Positions 16,233 to 25,242 of a stretch of DNA of 64,000 bases are shown in pieces (position 1 is the first letter of the stretch; each line of letters opens with the position of its first letter). Position numbers and translations under genes: made by a program. Under the pieces are notes generated by a model, which was not told the DNA's origin, did no database searches, and was given only the letters and a program-made list of their open reading frames with translations. This DNA is from Chryseobacterium sp. JJR-5R (GTDB taxonomy: Bacteria; Bacteroidota; Bacteroidia; Flavobacteriales; Weeksellaceae): assembly GCF_034047335.1 (NCBI RefSeq), contig NZ_CP139137.1, positions 3,410,001 to 3,474,000 of the forward strand, given 5' to 3'.

Positions 16233-18005
16233 TTACCTTCTTACTCTTTTTGGTTTTTTGGCTTCTTCTTTGGCCTTTTCTTTTTCTACAATTTCCTTGG
16301 CTTTATCATACAGCGTGTTATCGGATTCATACTGTATTTCCGGATAATTCGGGGTATCAACCAGGATGTCCTGCCATTTCAGGATCCTGTCTTTTGTATT
16401 CCAGTTAAAATCCGGGAATTTCCGCCTTTCAGGTTCAATTTTGCTCATCGGATAGGTATCTGAAGTAGCGCCGATATTGCAGGCTACAATATACAGGGCT
16501 TTCTCTTCAAAAAGCGCATCGATAATCCCGCAGGACGTCAGCGAAATCCCGATCCTTTCTTTCTTTTTGGTCTGTGTATTTACATCGTCAGAATACGTAA
16601 TGGACTGCGCATTTCCAATGACCTTTGCTTCTTTGATGTTGTTGTCTTCACCATAATACACGGTCATAAGTTTTCCTTTAATCTGGTTGAATTCATCTTT
16701 CATATCAAGGGAATCCACTTTGCTGATGGCAAAAGCATTTCCTATGACTTTGAGAGAATCGATGCTTTCCGTCCGGGTGTTAAAATAGGCTTCCACTTTG
16801 TCACCGGTTACCTGTTTTCCGTTGCTCCAGAGAATAGGGTCGGTATACATATGGAGCACCCCGTCTGTTTCATTGAACGCAATGGAGTCTGCCCTTCCCT
16901 GTGCATTGGATTTGTAAAACCTCCCTTTCCTGAAAGCCCGGAGAAAACTTTTCTTTACGGTAATGTCTGCAGGGTCTGTTTTCTGGAAAGAAATAATCCT
17001 GTCTGCCGCAAAATACATCGAGTCTTTTTCCAGAGCTTTTACCGCATACGGATTTTTGGTCATCATCGCAGAGTCTTTCTTCTCGAAAATCTCTCCGTAT
17101 CCGCCTTTCATCCATCTGTTTTCCTTCGGGTCATCCAGTGTAACGTTTCCTGTAGCTTTCCCGAAGCCGGACAGCTGGTTATAATACATTTCATCACCGG
17201 TAAGGATTTTATCATTGTAATGAACCTTTGAATTCTTGTAAAGAAAAGCTTCCTTGGAATTCATATTGTAATTCCCTTTTTCGGTAAAGATATAATTCTT
17301 CGGGTTCTTCCTGTTGGTAATGGTTGTCGGCCCATTGATGTCGACAATATTGGTATTCTGGTTCTGGATTACATTCCTGCCTTCCAGGGTATAATCTTTA
17401 TCCTCGATTTTCACATTTCCGGTAAGGTCTACGGTCCGTGTCGTGAGAAAATAGGTAGCGGACTTTGCATAAGTTGTGCTTTTACCGTCATTAATGGTTC
17501 CTCCAGTATTATAATAGGCCTGATTGGAAACCCTGTCATAATACATGGTTTCAGTCTTAATAACCGTTCCCTTCGGATCGGTAAGCACTACATTTTTTCT
17601 GGCGATTCCCCGTTGTGTATTGCCGTCATATTCCATTTCCTGCGCTGTGATCACGGAACCATCCGAATTCTGGAGCTTTACGTTCCCTACAGCCTTTACG
17701 AAGTTCTGGCCTTCATAAACAATGACGAGATCAGCATTCAGCAGTGAACCCTGATGCTCGAACTGGACATTCCCTGAAAAGTAATTGTTGCCGTCATACT
17801 TTTCATCTTTCCGCAGCTCATCAGAATGGATATGCTTTACTTTTTCTGCAGGCGGAGCATTCTTTTTAGGAACTGCCGTGGGCGTAAAGTACGGATCTTT
17901 CTGCAGAGGTTTTTGGCTGTCCTGTGCAAAAGCAAACGTAGAAATAAAGACCAATAAAACAAAGACCAGTCTTACAGATGATCGGTTAGTCATTCTTTGT
18001 GCCAT
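16233..18005 (-). CDS. OstA-like protein (LPS transport, LptA/LptD N-domain type)
   Basis: A 590-residue periplasmic or outer-membrane protein with a signal peptide (LVFVLLVFISTFAFAQ) and tandem OstA/LptA beta-jellyroll repeats: YFSGNVQFEHQGSLLNADLV, FVKAVGNVKLQNSDG, IARKNVVLTDPKG, GKATGNVTLDDP and so on. LptA-type domains carry lipopolysaccharide across the periplasm; the Bacteroidetes OstA-like protein is a long version without the LptD barrel. The C-terminus is lysine-rich (EKAKEEAKKPKRVRR). The start overlaps the upstream Fur-family gene by 20 bases, so the two are probably translationally coupled; a second ATG four codons on is also possible. Confidence 0.85.
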   Translation of the reverse strand: MAQRMTNRSSVRLVFVLLVFISTFAFAQDSQKPLQKDPYFTPTAVPKKNAPPAEKVKHIHSDELRKDEKYDGNNYFSGNVQFEHQGSLLNADLVIVYEGQNFVKAVGNVKLQNSDGSVITAQEMEYDGNTQRGIARKNVVLTDPKGTVIKTETMYYDRVSNQAYYNTGGTINDGKSTTYAKSATYFLTTRTVDLTGNVKIEDKDYTLEGRNVIQNQNTNIVDINGPTTITNRKNPKNYIFTEKGNYNMNSKEAFLYKNSKVHYNDKILTGDEMYYNQLSGFGKATGNVTLDDPKENRWMKGGYGEIFEKKDSAMMTKNPYAVKALEKDSMYFAADRIISFQKTDPADITVKKSFLRAFRKGRFYKSNAQGRADSIAFNETDGVLHMYTDPILWSNGKQVTGDKVEAYFNTRTESIDSLKVIGNAFAISKVDSLDMKDEFNQIKGKLMTVYYGEDNNIKEAKVIGNAQSITYSDDVNTQTKKKERIGISLTSCGIIDALFEEKALYIVACNIGATSDTYPMSKIEPERRKFPDFNWNTKDRILKWQDILVDTPNYPEIQYESDNTLYDKAKEIVEKEKAKEEAKKPKRVRR

Positions 18006-18459
18006 AAAAATACAGCGAATGGGAATCTATTTTTACACCGAATGCCTCTTCAATGGCTTCTTTAATTCCCTGGATCCTCGGATCACAAAATTCAATGATC
18101 TCTTCTATTTCCTTATCCGAGTCTTTCTTGTAAATCACCAGGTGGTCATGCTGTTTATCAAAATAAGATTTCTCATAAGATGAGGAAGTAAGGGTTTTTT
18201 CACCGAACTGATGCTTACGGATCAGCCCTGCATCAAGAAAAATCTCAATGGTATTGTAAATGGTAGCCTTTGAAACATGGTATTTTTTCTGCAGCATCAG
18301 CAGGTACAGATCATCAACGTTAAAGTGGTGATCCATACTGTAAATCTCTTCCAGTATCGTATATCGTTCGGGCGTATTCCGGAAACCTTTTTCCAATAAG
18401 TAGTTTCTTAAAACGTCCTTTATCAGTGTAATATTCTTTTCTTTTTGTATCGTATCCAT
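17986..18459 (-). CDS. Fur-family transcriptional regulator
   Basis: A 157-residue DNA-binding protein of the Fur family. The winged helix is clear (TPERYTILEEIYSMDHHFNVDDLYLLM, then HVSKATIYNTIEIFLDAGL split over residues about 25-80), as is the regulatory HDH motif in FDKQHDHLV. The usual CxxC structural zinc site after that motif is replaced by YKKDSD, and only one Cys (FCDP) remains, so it differs from classical Fur, Zur and PerR. ATG at 18459 is preferred over TTG at 18462. It overlaps the OstA-like gene, an odd pairing that suggests joint regulation. Confidence 0.85.
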   Translation of the reverse strand: MDTIQKEKNITLIKDVLRNYLLEKGFRNTPERYTILEEIYSMDHHFNVDDLYLLMLQKKYHVSKATIYNTIEIFLDAGLIRKHQFGEKTLTSSSYEKSYFDKQHDHLVIYKKDSDKEIEEIIEFCDPRIQGIKEAIEEAFGVKIDSHSLYFYGTKND

Positions 18460-18526
18460 CAAAAAAATTATCTACAAATTTATTGATTTTTATTTACATA
18501 CGTATTGTAACGCAGTGTTAAAGAAT

Positions 18527-20521
18527 TTAACTGTTATGACGGATGTATTCACACTGCTGGATCTTGGATTTCCCTACGCAATCTTCCGTCATAGGCGCAG
18601 ATTCCACCACTACATTATGGGAAGTGATTCCCCATGCCTTGAAGTCATCACTGCCTACATATTTAACAAAGTTATAGATATTAAGGATAATTTTCTCTTT
18701 TACGGTAAGAAGTATATCGTTAATATAGGTATTATCGATAATAACATACTTCAGGTCGGGCGGAATATTATGGGCTCTTAAAGAAGGATGGCTGCTGCGT
18801 GAAGGGATTACGCCGTCTGCCATTAAATCCCTCAATACCATATCAAAATAGTCATTGATCCTTCTGTCCATCTTGAATCCCAGCATGAAATTAATCTTGT
18901 AAATTGTGCCCGGGAGCACTTCATCCACCGAATATTTAAAGGTGTAGGGATCTTCCTGATTGGTAATACTCAGAATAAAATAATGATCCGCTCTTTTCGG
19001 CTGTTTCTTAATAATGGAATAGATAATTTTTGATTCTATTTCATCGTTTCTTTTTGCCCTGCTCAGATAAGCGAGGTTGGTGGCATATTTAGGAATGGTT
19101 TCATCAAGCTTCATGTCCTTTATAATCGGGATATAATTTTCCAGTTTAATGAATTTGATGAATTTTGTTTTAATGGATCTTCCGTTGTACCAGGCATACA
19201 TGCAGACTCCTATAAAGCCGGCTAAGATAACCGTGATCCAGCCTCCTTCAAAGAATTTAATGATATTGGCACTGAAGAACCCAAGCTCAATGGCCATATA
19301 GATCAATGCAAAGAAGAGAATAATCAATTTGTTAACCCTGCGTTTCAACAGCCAGAAAACCAGAAGAATGGTTGTCATCAGCATGGTTACGGTTATGGAG
19401 AGGCCGTAGGCCGCTTCCATTTTACCAGACTCCTTGAAATGGAGAACCACCACGATACAGAACAGCAAAAGCCCCCAGTTGATTCTCGGGATATACATCT
19501 GCCCCTTTACCCCTGATGGATAATCAATTTTCTGATTCGGCCATAAGTTAAGCGACATGGCTTCAGAGAAAATGGTGAACGAACCGGTAATCAAGGCCTG
19601 GCTGGCAATGACCGCTGCTGCAGTTGCCAGGATAACGCCCGGAATAACCATCCATTCTTCCATGATCCCAAAGAAAGGATTGACCACAGAAAAACCGGGT
19701 TTGTTGTAATTCGTCAACAGCCACGCTCCCTGTCCAAGGTAGTTTAAAATCAGCATGATTTTAACAAATGCCCAACTCAGCCTGATGTTTTTGGCGCCAC
19801 AATGGCCCAGGTCAGAATACAATGCCTCCGCCCCTGTCGTACAAAGGAACACAGCGCCCAGGATAACAATAGCACTGGGTGAATGGGCAATCAGCTTATA
19901 GCCGTAATAAGGATTAAAAGACCTTAGGATCTCAATATTTTCACTTAGATGCGACAGTCCCAAACCGCCTAAAACCAGAAACCAGATCACCATTACCGGG
20001 CCGAAGAACTTCCCGATAAAACTGGTCCCGAATTGCTGGATTACGAAAATTACAATTAAGATCGCAATGGTAATAGGAACTACAGGCGTATGGGGATTGT
20101 ATATTTCCAGGCCTTCAATGGCGGACATTACCGTAAGCGAAGGCGTAATAACTCCATCTGCAACCAGTGCTGCCGCTCCCACGATCGCGATAAGGTACAG
20201 CCATCCTTTTTTCAGGTTCTTGACTAAAGAAAACAGTGCTAAAATCCCGCCTTCTCCTTTGTTATCTGCCCTAAGGGCAATAATAACATATTTGATGGTG
20301 GTCTGGAGCGTCAGTGTCCATATAATACAGGACAGTGCTCCCTCTATATATTCATTGAAAGGCATCGTGCTTCCGCTTTCTCTGGCGTTGACGATTGCTT
20401 TCATTACATAAAGCGGTGAAGTACCAATATCTCCGAAAACAATCCCAAGAGAAACCAAAATTCCAATGAAAGAAAGCTTCTTAATGTCAAAATGATGACC
20501 GCCTTCTATACCTTCTGCCAT
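18527..20521 (-). CDS. kup: KUP potassium uptake transporter
   Basis: A 664-residue inner-membrane K+/H+ symporter of the KUP/HAK/KT family. The N-terminal signature is complete: LGIVFGDIGTSPLYVMKAI, then ADNKGEGGILALFSLV and ADGVITPSLTVMSAIEGLE. About twelve hydrophobic helices follow, then a soluble C-terminal domain of about 200 residues ending with Cys-containing QQCEYIRHNS. It is transcribed alone; a TAAATTTG element lies at 20547-20554 upstream of the start. Confidence 0.96.
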   Translation of the reverse strand: MAEGIEGGHHFDIKKLSFIGILVSLGIVFGDIGTSPLYVMKAIVNARESGSTMPFNEYIEGALSCIIWTLTLQTTIKYVIIALRADNKGEGGILALFSLVKNLKKGWLYLIAIVGAAALVADGVITPSLTVMSAIEGLEIYNPHTPVVPITIAILIVIFVIQQFGTSFIGKFFGPVMVIWFLVLGGLGLSHLSENIEILRSFNPYYGYKLIAHSPSAIVILGAVFLCTTGAEALYSDLGHCGAKNIRLSWAFVKIMLILNYLGQGAWLLTNYNKPGFSVVNPFFGIMEEWMVIPGVILATAAAVIASQALITGSFTIFSEAMSLNLWPNQKIDYPSGVKGQMYIPRINWGLLLFCIVVVLHFKESGKMEAAYGLSITVTMLMTTILLVFWLLKRRVNKLIILFFALIYMAIELGFFSANIIKFFEGGWITVILAGFIGVCMYAWYNGRSIKTKFIKFIKLENYIPIIKDMKLDETIPKYATNLAYLSRAKRNDEIESKIIYSIIKKQPKRADHYFILSITNQEDPYTFKYSVDEVLPGTIYKINFMLGFKMDRRINDYFDMVLRDLMADGVIPSRSSHPSLRAHNIPPDLKYVIIDNTYINDILLTVKEKIILNIYNFVKYVGSDDFKAWGITSHNVVVESAPMTEDCVGKSKIQQCEYIRHNS

Positions 20522-20546
20522 ATAGCTAATTTTATTTTTAAAAGCG

Positions 20547-20554
20547 CAAATTTA
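20547..20554 (-). promoter_or_regulatory. -7 promoter element of kup
   Basis: Minus strand TAAATTTG, 25 bases before the kup ATG. A second TAAATTTG lies a few bases further upstream, so the exact start point is uncertain. Confidence 0.45.
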
Positions 20555-20602
20555 AATCAAATTTACATCCCCGTGAATTTTTATTCATGAATATAATAAA
20601 TG

Positions 20603-20627
20603 AAAAAACTTCCTTTCGGAAGTTTTT
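20603..20627 (-). terminator. Terminator of pdhB
   Basis: AAAACTTCC and GGAAGTTTT form a 9-base stem with a 4-base loop, followed on the minus strand by a T-run. Confidence 0.85.
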
Positions 20628-20644
20628 CTCTATAATCATTGCAA

Positions 20645-21625
20645 TTACTTTACGTACATTGCTTTTTTAATCTCTTCTTTTACTTTTTCAAGTTTAGGGA
20701 ACCATTCTGCAAACAAAGCTGCGGAGTACGGTGCAGGCGCATCAGGAGTAGTGATCCTCTTGATTGGGGCATCCAGATAATCGAATGCTTTCTGCTGTAC
20801 CATATACGTGATTTCTGAAGATACTGAACCAAACGGCCATGCTTCTTCCAGAATAACCAGCCTGTTTGTTTTCTTTACTGATGCCAATACGGTATCGAAA
20901 TCTAAAGGACGAACGGTTCTAAGGTCGATCACCTCAACAGAGATCCCTTCTTTTTCCATATCTTCGGCTGCCTGAATCGCCAGCTTCATAATTTTCCCGA
21001 AAGAAACCAAAGTAACATCGGTTCCTTCTTTCTTGATATCTGCCTTTCCGATCGGTAAGTAATATTCTTCTTCGGGAATTTCCATTTTATCACCGTACAT
21101 CTGCTCAGACTCCATGAAAATAACCGGATCATTATCCTGAATCGCTGTCTTTAACAATCCTTTTGCGTCATACGGATTGGACGGAACCACCACTTTAAGG
21201 CCCGGAACATTGGCAAACCAGTTTTCAAAAGCCTGAGAGTGTGTTGCCCCCAATTGGCCTGCCGAAGCGGTAGGACCACGGAAAACGATAGGACAGTTCC
21301 ACTGTCCGCCGCTCATCTGGCGGATTTTAGCCGCGTTGTTGATAATCTGATCAATCCCCACAAGAGAGAAATTGAATGTCATATACTCTACAATAGGCCT
21401 GTTACCGTTCATCGCAGCACCTACGGCAATCCCTGTAAAACCAAGTTCAGCAATAGGTGTATCGATTATTCTTTTAGGGCCAAACTCATCCAGCATTCCT
21501 TTTGAAGCCTTATATGCACCATTGTATTCTGCTACTTCCTCCCCCATTAAAAAAATGGATTCGTCTTTACGCATTTCCTCGCTCATTGCCTGTGCAATTA
21601 CCTCACGAAAAGTATATTCTGCCAT
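20645..21625 (-). CDS. pdhB: Pyruvate dehydrogenase E1 component, beta subunit
   Basis: A 326-residue subunit that with the alpha subunit decarboxylates pyruvate using thiamine diphosphate. Typical blocks are visible: VAEYNGAYKASKGMLDEFG, IDTPIAELGFTGIAVGAA, the GPTASAGQLGATHSQAFE loop, VVVPSNPYDAKGLLKTAI and EAWPFGSVSSEI. The alpha subunit and E2 are not adjacent here, as is common in Flavobacteriia where pdhB stands apart. A branched-chain oxo-acid E1 beta is the alternative, but the sequence pattern fits pyruvate dehydrogenase better. Confidence 0.92.
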   Translation of the reverse strand: MAEYTFREVIAQAMSEEMRKDESIFLMGEEVAEYNGAYKASKGMLDEFGPKRIIDTPIAELGFTGIAVGAAMNGNRPIVEYMTFNFSLVGIDQIINNAAKIRQMSGGQWNCPIVFRGPTASAGQLGATHSQAFENWFANVPGLKVVVPSNPYDAKGLLKTAIQDNDPVIFMESEQMYGDKMEIPEEEYYLPIGKADIKKEGTDVTLVSFGKIMKLAIQAAEDMEKEGISVEVIDLRTVRPLDFDTVLASVKKTNRLVILEEAWPFGSVSSEITYMVQQKAFDYLDAPIKRITTPDAPAPYSAALFAEWFPKLEKVKEEIKKAMYVK

Positions 21626-21648
21626 ATTTATTTGAAAAATTTAGAGTA

Positions 21649-21656
21649 CAAAAATA
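21649..21656 (-). promoter_or_regulatory. -7 promoter element of pdhB
   Basis: Minus strand TATTTTTG, 23 bases before the pdhB start. Confidence 0.5.
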
Positions 21657-21683
21657 GTGTTTTTTTATGATGTACATATAAAA

Positions 21684-21710
21684 ACGGCATCTCATTTAAT
21701 GAAATGCCGC
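21684..21710 (-). terminator. Terminator after the DUF2147 gene
   Basis: GCGGCATTTCATT and AATGAGATGCCG form a stem with one mismatch; on the minus strand TTTTT follows. Confidence 0.8.
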
Positions 21711-21733
21711 TGATTAATTTTATTTAATGTTAA

Positions 21734-22150
21734 TTAATTAACTTTCTGCCATGTCTGTGATCTTCCAAACATAGAAACGCCTACATATCCTCTTACATTC
21801 AGTTTGTCACCGCTTTTTGTAATGGTACATTTATATGTTTTGCCAGACTTAGGGTCGGTAATCGTTCCTCCGGTAAATTCATCACTTTCTTTTTTGAGTC
21901 CTCTGATAATCTCAAGCCCTAAGATCGGCTTCCCTTTTCTGTCATCTTTACATTCCGTACAGGTAGAACTTGCAGGCTTTATCAGCAGCTGAGAAATCTT
22001 GCCATAGTACTGGTCTCCCTTCTTATAGATTTCCACAATAGACTTAGCCTGTTTGGTTTCGTCATCTATGGTCTTCCATTTCCCTTCAATCTGAGCAAAC
22101 GACATTACGCCAAACAAAGACAGAACGAATGTCAATAATAATTTTTTCAT
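21734..22150 (-). CDS. DUF2147 periplasmic protein
   Basis: A 138-residue secreted protein: signal peptide KKLLLTFVLSLFGVMSFAQ, then IEGKWKTIDDETKQAKSIVE and a beta-barrel-like body with CTECKDDRKGKPILGLEII and KTYKCTITKSGDKLNVRGYV. These are the DUF2147 hallmarks; two cysteines in CTEC may pair. The function is unknown, with a lipocalin-like small-molecule binder the likely fold. Stands alone between pdhB and the sulfatase. Confidence 0.88.
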   Translation of the reverse strand: MKKLLLTFVLSLFGVMSFAQIEGKWKTIDDETKQAKSIVEIYKKGDQYYGKISQLLIKPASSTCTECKDDRKGKPILGLEIIRGLKKESDEFTGGTITDPKSGKTYKCTITKSGDKLNVRGYVGVSMFGRSQTWQKVN

Positions 22151-22350
22151 ATTCTTTACCGTTTTAATTTCAATAATAAATTTCTGTTGTCAATTTACCG
22201 CTAAAAATATAAATTAAATTCAAATAAACAAAAAAATTTATTATCCGGAACATAGATGCCGGAGATTACAAGGTATTGTGAGGATATTTATAAGTGAAGC
22301 CACGGAAAATAAGTTCACTACTTTTAATACATGATATCCTGATGATCACC

Positions 22351-24282
22351 TTAATACATTTTCCTGTTCATGACCCTGTCCATATAATCCTGGTACCAGG
22401 CTTTGGCGACCTGTTTTCCTTTTCGGGCTTCGGGGCTGTTTTTAAGCTGATCTGAAAGGTTTTTTTCCAGGCCTAAATCTGTCCTGTCGAAAATCCCCAG
22501 CACTTCTTTCCCGTCAAAACGGTAGATATAATTCCCGATGATGAACTGTTCCACAGTACCGTCCGAATTGGCAATAACCGGAGCATATTTCTTTTCGCTT
22601 ACCAGGCTTCTTCCCCAGCTCCTTATCTTTTTGTTGTACCCGATCAGGTCTGCAAGGGTAGGATATATATCAATCTGCTGAGCAGGCTCATGGTCAACGC
22701 CTTTCAGACGGTATTCAGGATTCGGGGAATAAAATATAAGAGGGACAGCAAAACGGTTCATTATTTTCTCATATTCAGGATAATATACTTCATTGGTGTG
22801 GTCGCCTGTAAAGACAAAAACCGTATTATGGAACCAGGGCTGCTTCCTGGCCGTTTCAAAATACTTTTTGATCGCATAATCGGTATACTGGATCGGTTCA
22901 TGCATCTGGTTTTTCCCTTTTTTAAACTTTCCGCTGTACTGTTCGGGGATTTTGAAAGGATGGTGCGATGAAGCTGTGAAAACCGCAGCCATGAAAGGCT
23001 GTGTTTTGCCAGTATTCTTCGAGAAATACTGTAAAAAAGGCTCGTCCCAGATGGCCCACATCCCGTCAAAATCTTTATCGTTGTTGTATTCGGTTTTCCC
23101 GAAATAATGTTTGAAACCCAGAATATTCCCAAAGCCCAGAAAGCCCATCGAACCATTCGGAGCACCATGATAGAAAGAGGTATCGTAGCCCATTTCGTTA
23201 CAAACTGAAACAATAGACTGTATTTTCTGGTTGGAGTAAGGCGAGCTGGTAAATGCATCCGTTAAACTCGGGATTCCGGCCAGAACAGAGCTCATCCCGT
23301 GAATTGACTGCCTTCCGTTAGCAAAGGTATTGGGGAAAATCAGGCTTTCACTCGCTAAGCTGTCGATGAACGGCGTATAAGATACATAGTCCTTGATATG
23401 CTTATCTTTATTGAAAGCCCCTGAGTATTCCCTGCTGAATGATTCCACAATAAAAATCACGATATTGGGTCTGGAAGTTACTTTTCTTTCGTAAATTTTA
23501 TACGGATGGATATGGTCATTGATAAATTTTTCATCTACAAAATGAACTTCCTTAAAATTGTTCGTATTCAGTGTCCGGAAAAAAGAAAATGTACTGTTCA
23601 GTACCATATTTCCCTGAGCGGGAAGTTTTACGAAACGGTTGGCATCTACCAGGTTAATCGGCCTGGTGCTGTGTTTAAAATCTCCACGGATCCCTCCGAT
23701 TGCCAATACTGCCGTCAGGCAAAGCGCAATGGCCGACCAAATAAAATACGGCACCCATTTTACAGGTTTCCTTTCCGGTATTTTTACTTTCCTGTAAAGA
23801 AAGACCCAAAGCCACATCAGTGCGGCAAACCATAATAAAACATACGGATTCTGCATGATGGAAACGGCGAACACTTTGAAAATATTATCTTCATGCCGGG
23901 CTACCTGAAGTGCTGCAGAAGTCAGCCTCATCTGGGAAAACCTGAAATAGACCATATCCCCGAAATTCATCGCATAGGCAATTCCGTTGGTGATAAAATA
24001 CAGCCGGAAAAGGAATTTCTGGTACCTTTTTTGGGTATTGACAATTGCAGGAATAATACTTAACAGGATAAACAGGGCATTGACATATAAGATAGCTGTA
24101 GTATCAAATGCAGTTCCGTGCCAGGAAAGAATGAAATAATCAGAGACGGAATCAACCTTTATCAGGTCTCTGTTGAAGTACCAAAACAGAAAACGGGCAG
24201 CCTGATAGAAAAAATAAGCTAAAAAAATCCTGTACAGCAGTACCAGAATTTCCTGCGCCCTGCTTTCTTTAAACAATTTCAT
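22351..24282 (-). CDS. LTA synthase-like sulfatase-family membrane protein
   Basis: A 643-residue protein with five N-terminal membrane helices (residues about 15-205) and a periplasmic alkaline phosphatase/sulfatase-fold domain. The catalytic start PNIVIFIVESFSREYSG supplies the metal-binding Glu; NTFANGRQSIHGMSSVLAG holds the nucleophile region (Thr/Ser of LtaS); HHPFKIPEQYS and VFTGDHTNEVYYPE are further metal-site blocks. In Firmicutes such enzymes polymerise glycerol phosphate; in Bacteroidetes the substrate is unknown, and phosphoglycerol or phosphoethanolamine transfer to an envelope lipid or glycan is the likely role. Monocistronic. Confidence 0.88.
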   Translation of the reverse strand: MKLFKESRAQEILVLLYRIFLAYFFYQAARFLFWYFNRDLIKVDSVSDYFILSWHGTAFDTTAILYVNALFILLSIIPAIVNTQKRYQKFLFRLYFITNGIAYAMNFGDMVYFRFSQMRLTSAALQVARHEDNIFKVFAVSIMQNPYVLLWFAALMWLWVFLYRKVKIPERKPVKWVPYFIWSAIALCLTAVLAIGGIRGDFKHSTRPINLVDANRFVKLPAQGNMVLNSTFSFFRTLNTNNFKEVHFVDEKFINDHIHPYKIYERKVTSRPNIVIFIVESFSREYSGAFNKDKHIKDYVSYTPFIDSLASESLIFPNTFANGRQSIHGMSSVLAGIPSLTDAFTSSPYSNQKIQSIVSVCNEMGYDTSFYHGAPNGSMGFLGFGNILGFKHYFGKTEYNNDKDFDGMWAIWDEPFLQYFSKNTGKTQPFMAAVFTASSHHPFKIPEQYSGKFKKGKNQMHEPIQYTDYAIKKYFETARKQPWFHNTVFVFTGDHTNEVYYPEYEKIMNRFAVPLIFYSPNPEYRLKGVDHEPAQQIDIYPTLADLIGYNKKIRSWGRSLVSEKKYAPVIANSDGTVEQFIIGNYIYRFDGKEVLGIFDRTDLGLEKNLSDQLKNSPEARKGKQVAKAWYQDYMDRVMNRKMY

Positions 24283-24415
24283 GGCGCAAATTTACATCAA
24301 ATTCAAATTAATTTAACAATTTGAAAATCCGGAAATCAAAGCAGGACAATGGGATTAGTAATGAGCAATGCTTAAAAATGATAAATGATAATGGCTTACA
24401 TTGCAAATTGGTATA

Positions 24416-24445
24416 TTGCTGCATTGATATATTGTTTTAATTTTG
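24416..24445 (+). promoter_or_regulatory. Promoter of pssA
   Basis: TTG at 24416-24418, a 19-base spacer and TAATTTTG at 24438-24445. The ATG is only five bases further, so the transcript should begin at or beside the start codon (leaderless). Confidence 0.6.
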
Positions 24446-24450
24446 CGGCT

Positions 24451-25164
24451 ATGAACTTTATAAAAAATAATCTTGCCAATGCCATCACCTTAGGAAACCT
24501 GTTTTCCGGCTGTGTAGGCGCCATCCATCTTATTCTGGGTAACTATGAAACAACGGCGGTCTGCCTTATTTTTTCCCTGGTCTTAGATTTCTTTGACGGT
24601 TTTGTGGCAAGAGCATTAAAAGCAAACTCCAATTTAGGGGTCCAGCTGGATTCCTTGGCTGATATGGTAAGCTTCGGAGTGGTTCCGGGACTGACGATGT
24701 TTAAGATCTTGGAACCGTTCGGGAGTGACATTTCAGGAGTTCATCTGCCTTTTGAAATTAAATATTTCGGGTTGTTGATCACTCTGTTTTCTTGCCTCAG
24801 GCTGGCTATCTTCAATCTGGACGAGGACCAGAAATATTATTTCAAAGGACTGAATACTCCCTCCAATACGATTCTTATTTTCGGGTTATATTATGCTTTT
24901 AAAGAAAACGGAAGCTTTGAATTTCTGTTATCCAGTGAAATTTTACTTGTTTTGCTAACGGTTATTTCCTCATGGCTCCTGATCAGTCCCATAAAAATGA
25001 TCGCGATGAAGTTCAGATCAATGAAGCTGCAGGATAATTATCCTAAACTGGCTTTACTGGCAGGTTCTGTTATTATCTTACTTATTTTTAAAGCTGCCGG
25101 GATCCCGGTGGTGATTATTTATTATATCTTTATTTCAATGGCCTTTCATAAACAGCTCCGTTAA
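24451..25164 (+). CDS. pssA: CDP-diacylglycerol-serine O-phosphatidyltransferase
   Basis: A 237-residue inner-membrane enzyme that makes phosphatidylserine, the precursor of phosphatidylethanolamine. The CDP-alcohol phosphotransferase motif D-x2-DG-x2-AR-x8-G-x3-D-x3-D is complete (Asp46, Asp49-Gly50, Ala53-Arg54, Gly63, Asp67, Asp71). About six to seven hydrophobic helices follow the N-terminal ITLGNLFSGC. An upstream open stretch would add 22 residues, but a promoter overlaps it, so the ATG at 24451 is chosen. Phosphatidylserine decarboxylase is not in the window. Confidence 0.93.
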   Translation: MNFIKNNLANAITLGNLFSGCVGAIHLILGNYETTAVCLIFSLVLDFFDGFVARALKANSNLGVQLDSLADMVSFGVVPGLTMFKILEPFGSDISGVHLPFEIKYFGLLITLFSCLRLAIFNLDEDQKYYFKGLNTPSNTILIFGLYYAFKENGSFEFLLSSEILLVLLTVISSWLLISPIKMIAMKFRSMKLQDNYPKLALLAGSVIILLIFKAAGIPVVIIYYIFISMAFHKQLR

Positions 25165-25242
25165 ACCGGAAGACACGTAAAGACAGATATTCTTTATGGA
25201 CATTTTCAAATTATCAAATTAACATATTTTCAAATTTAAATA

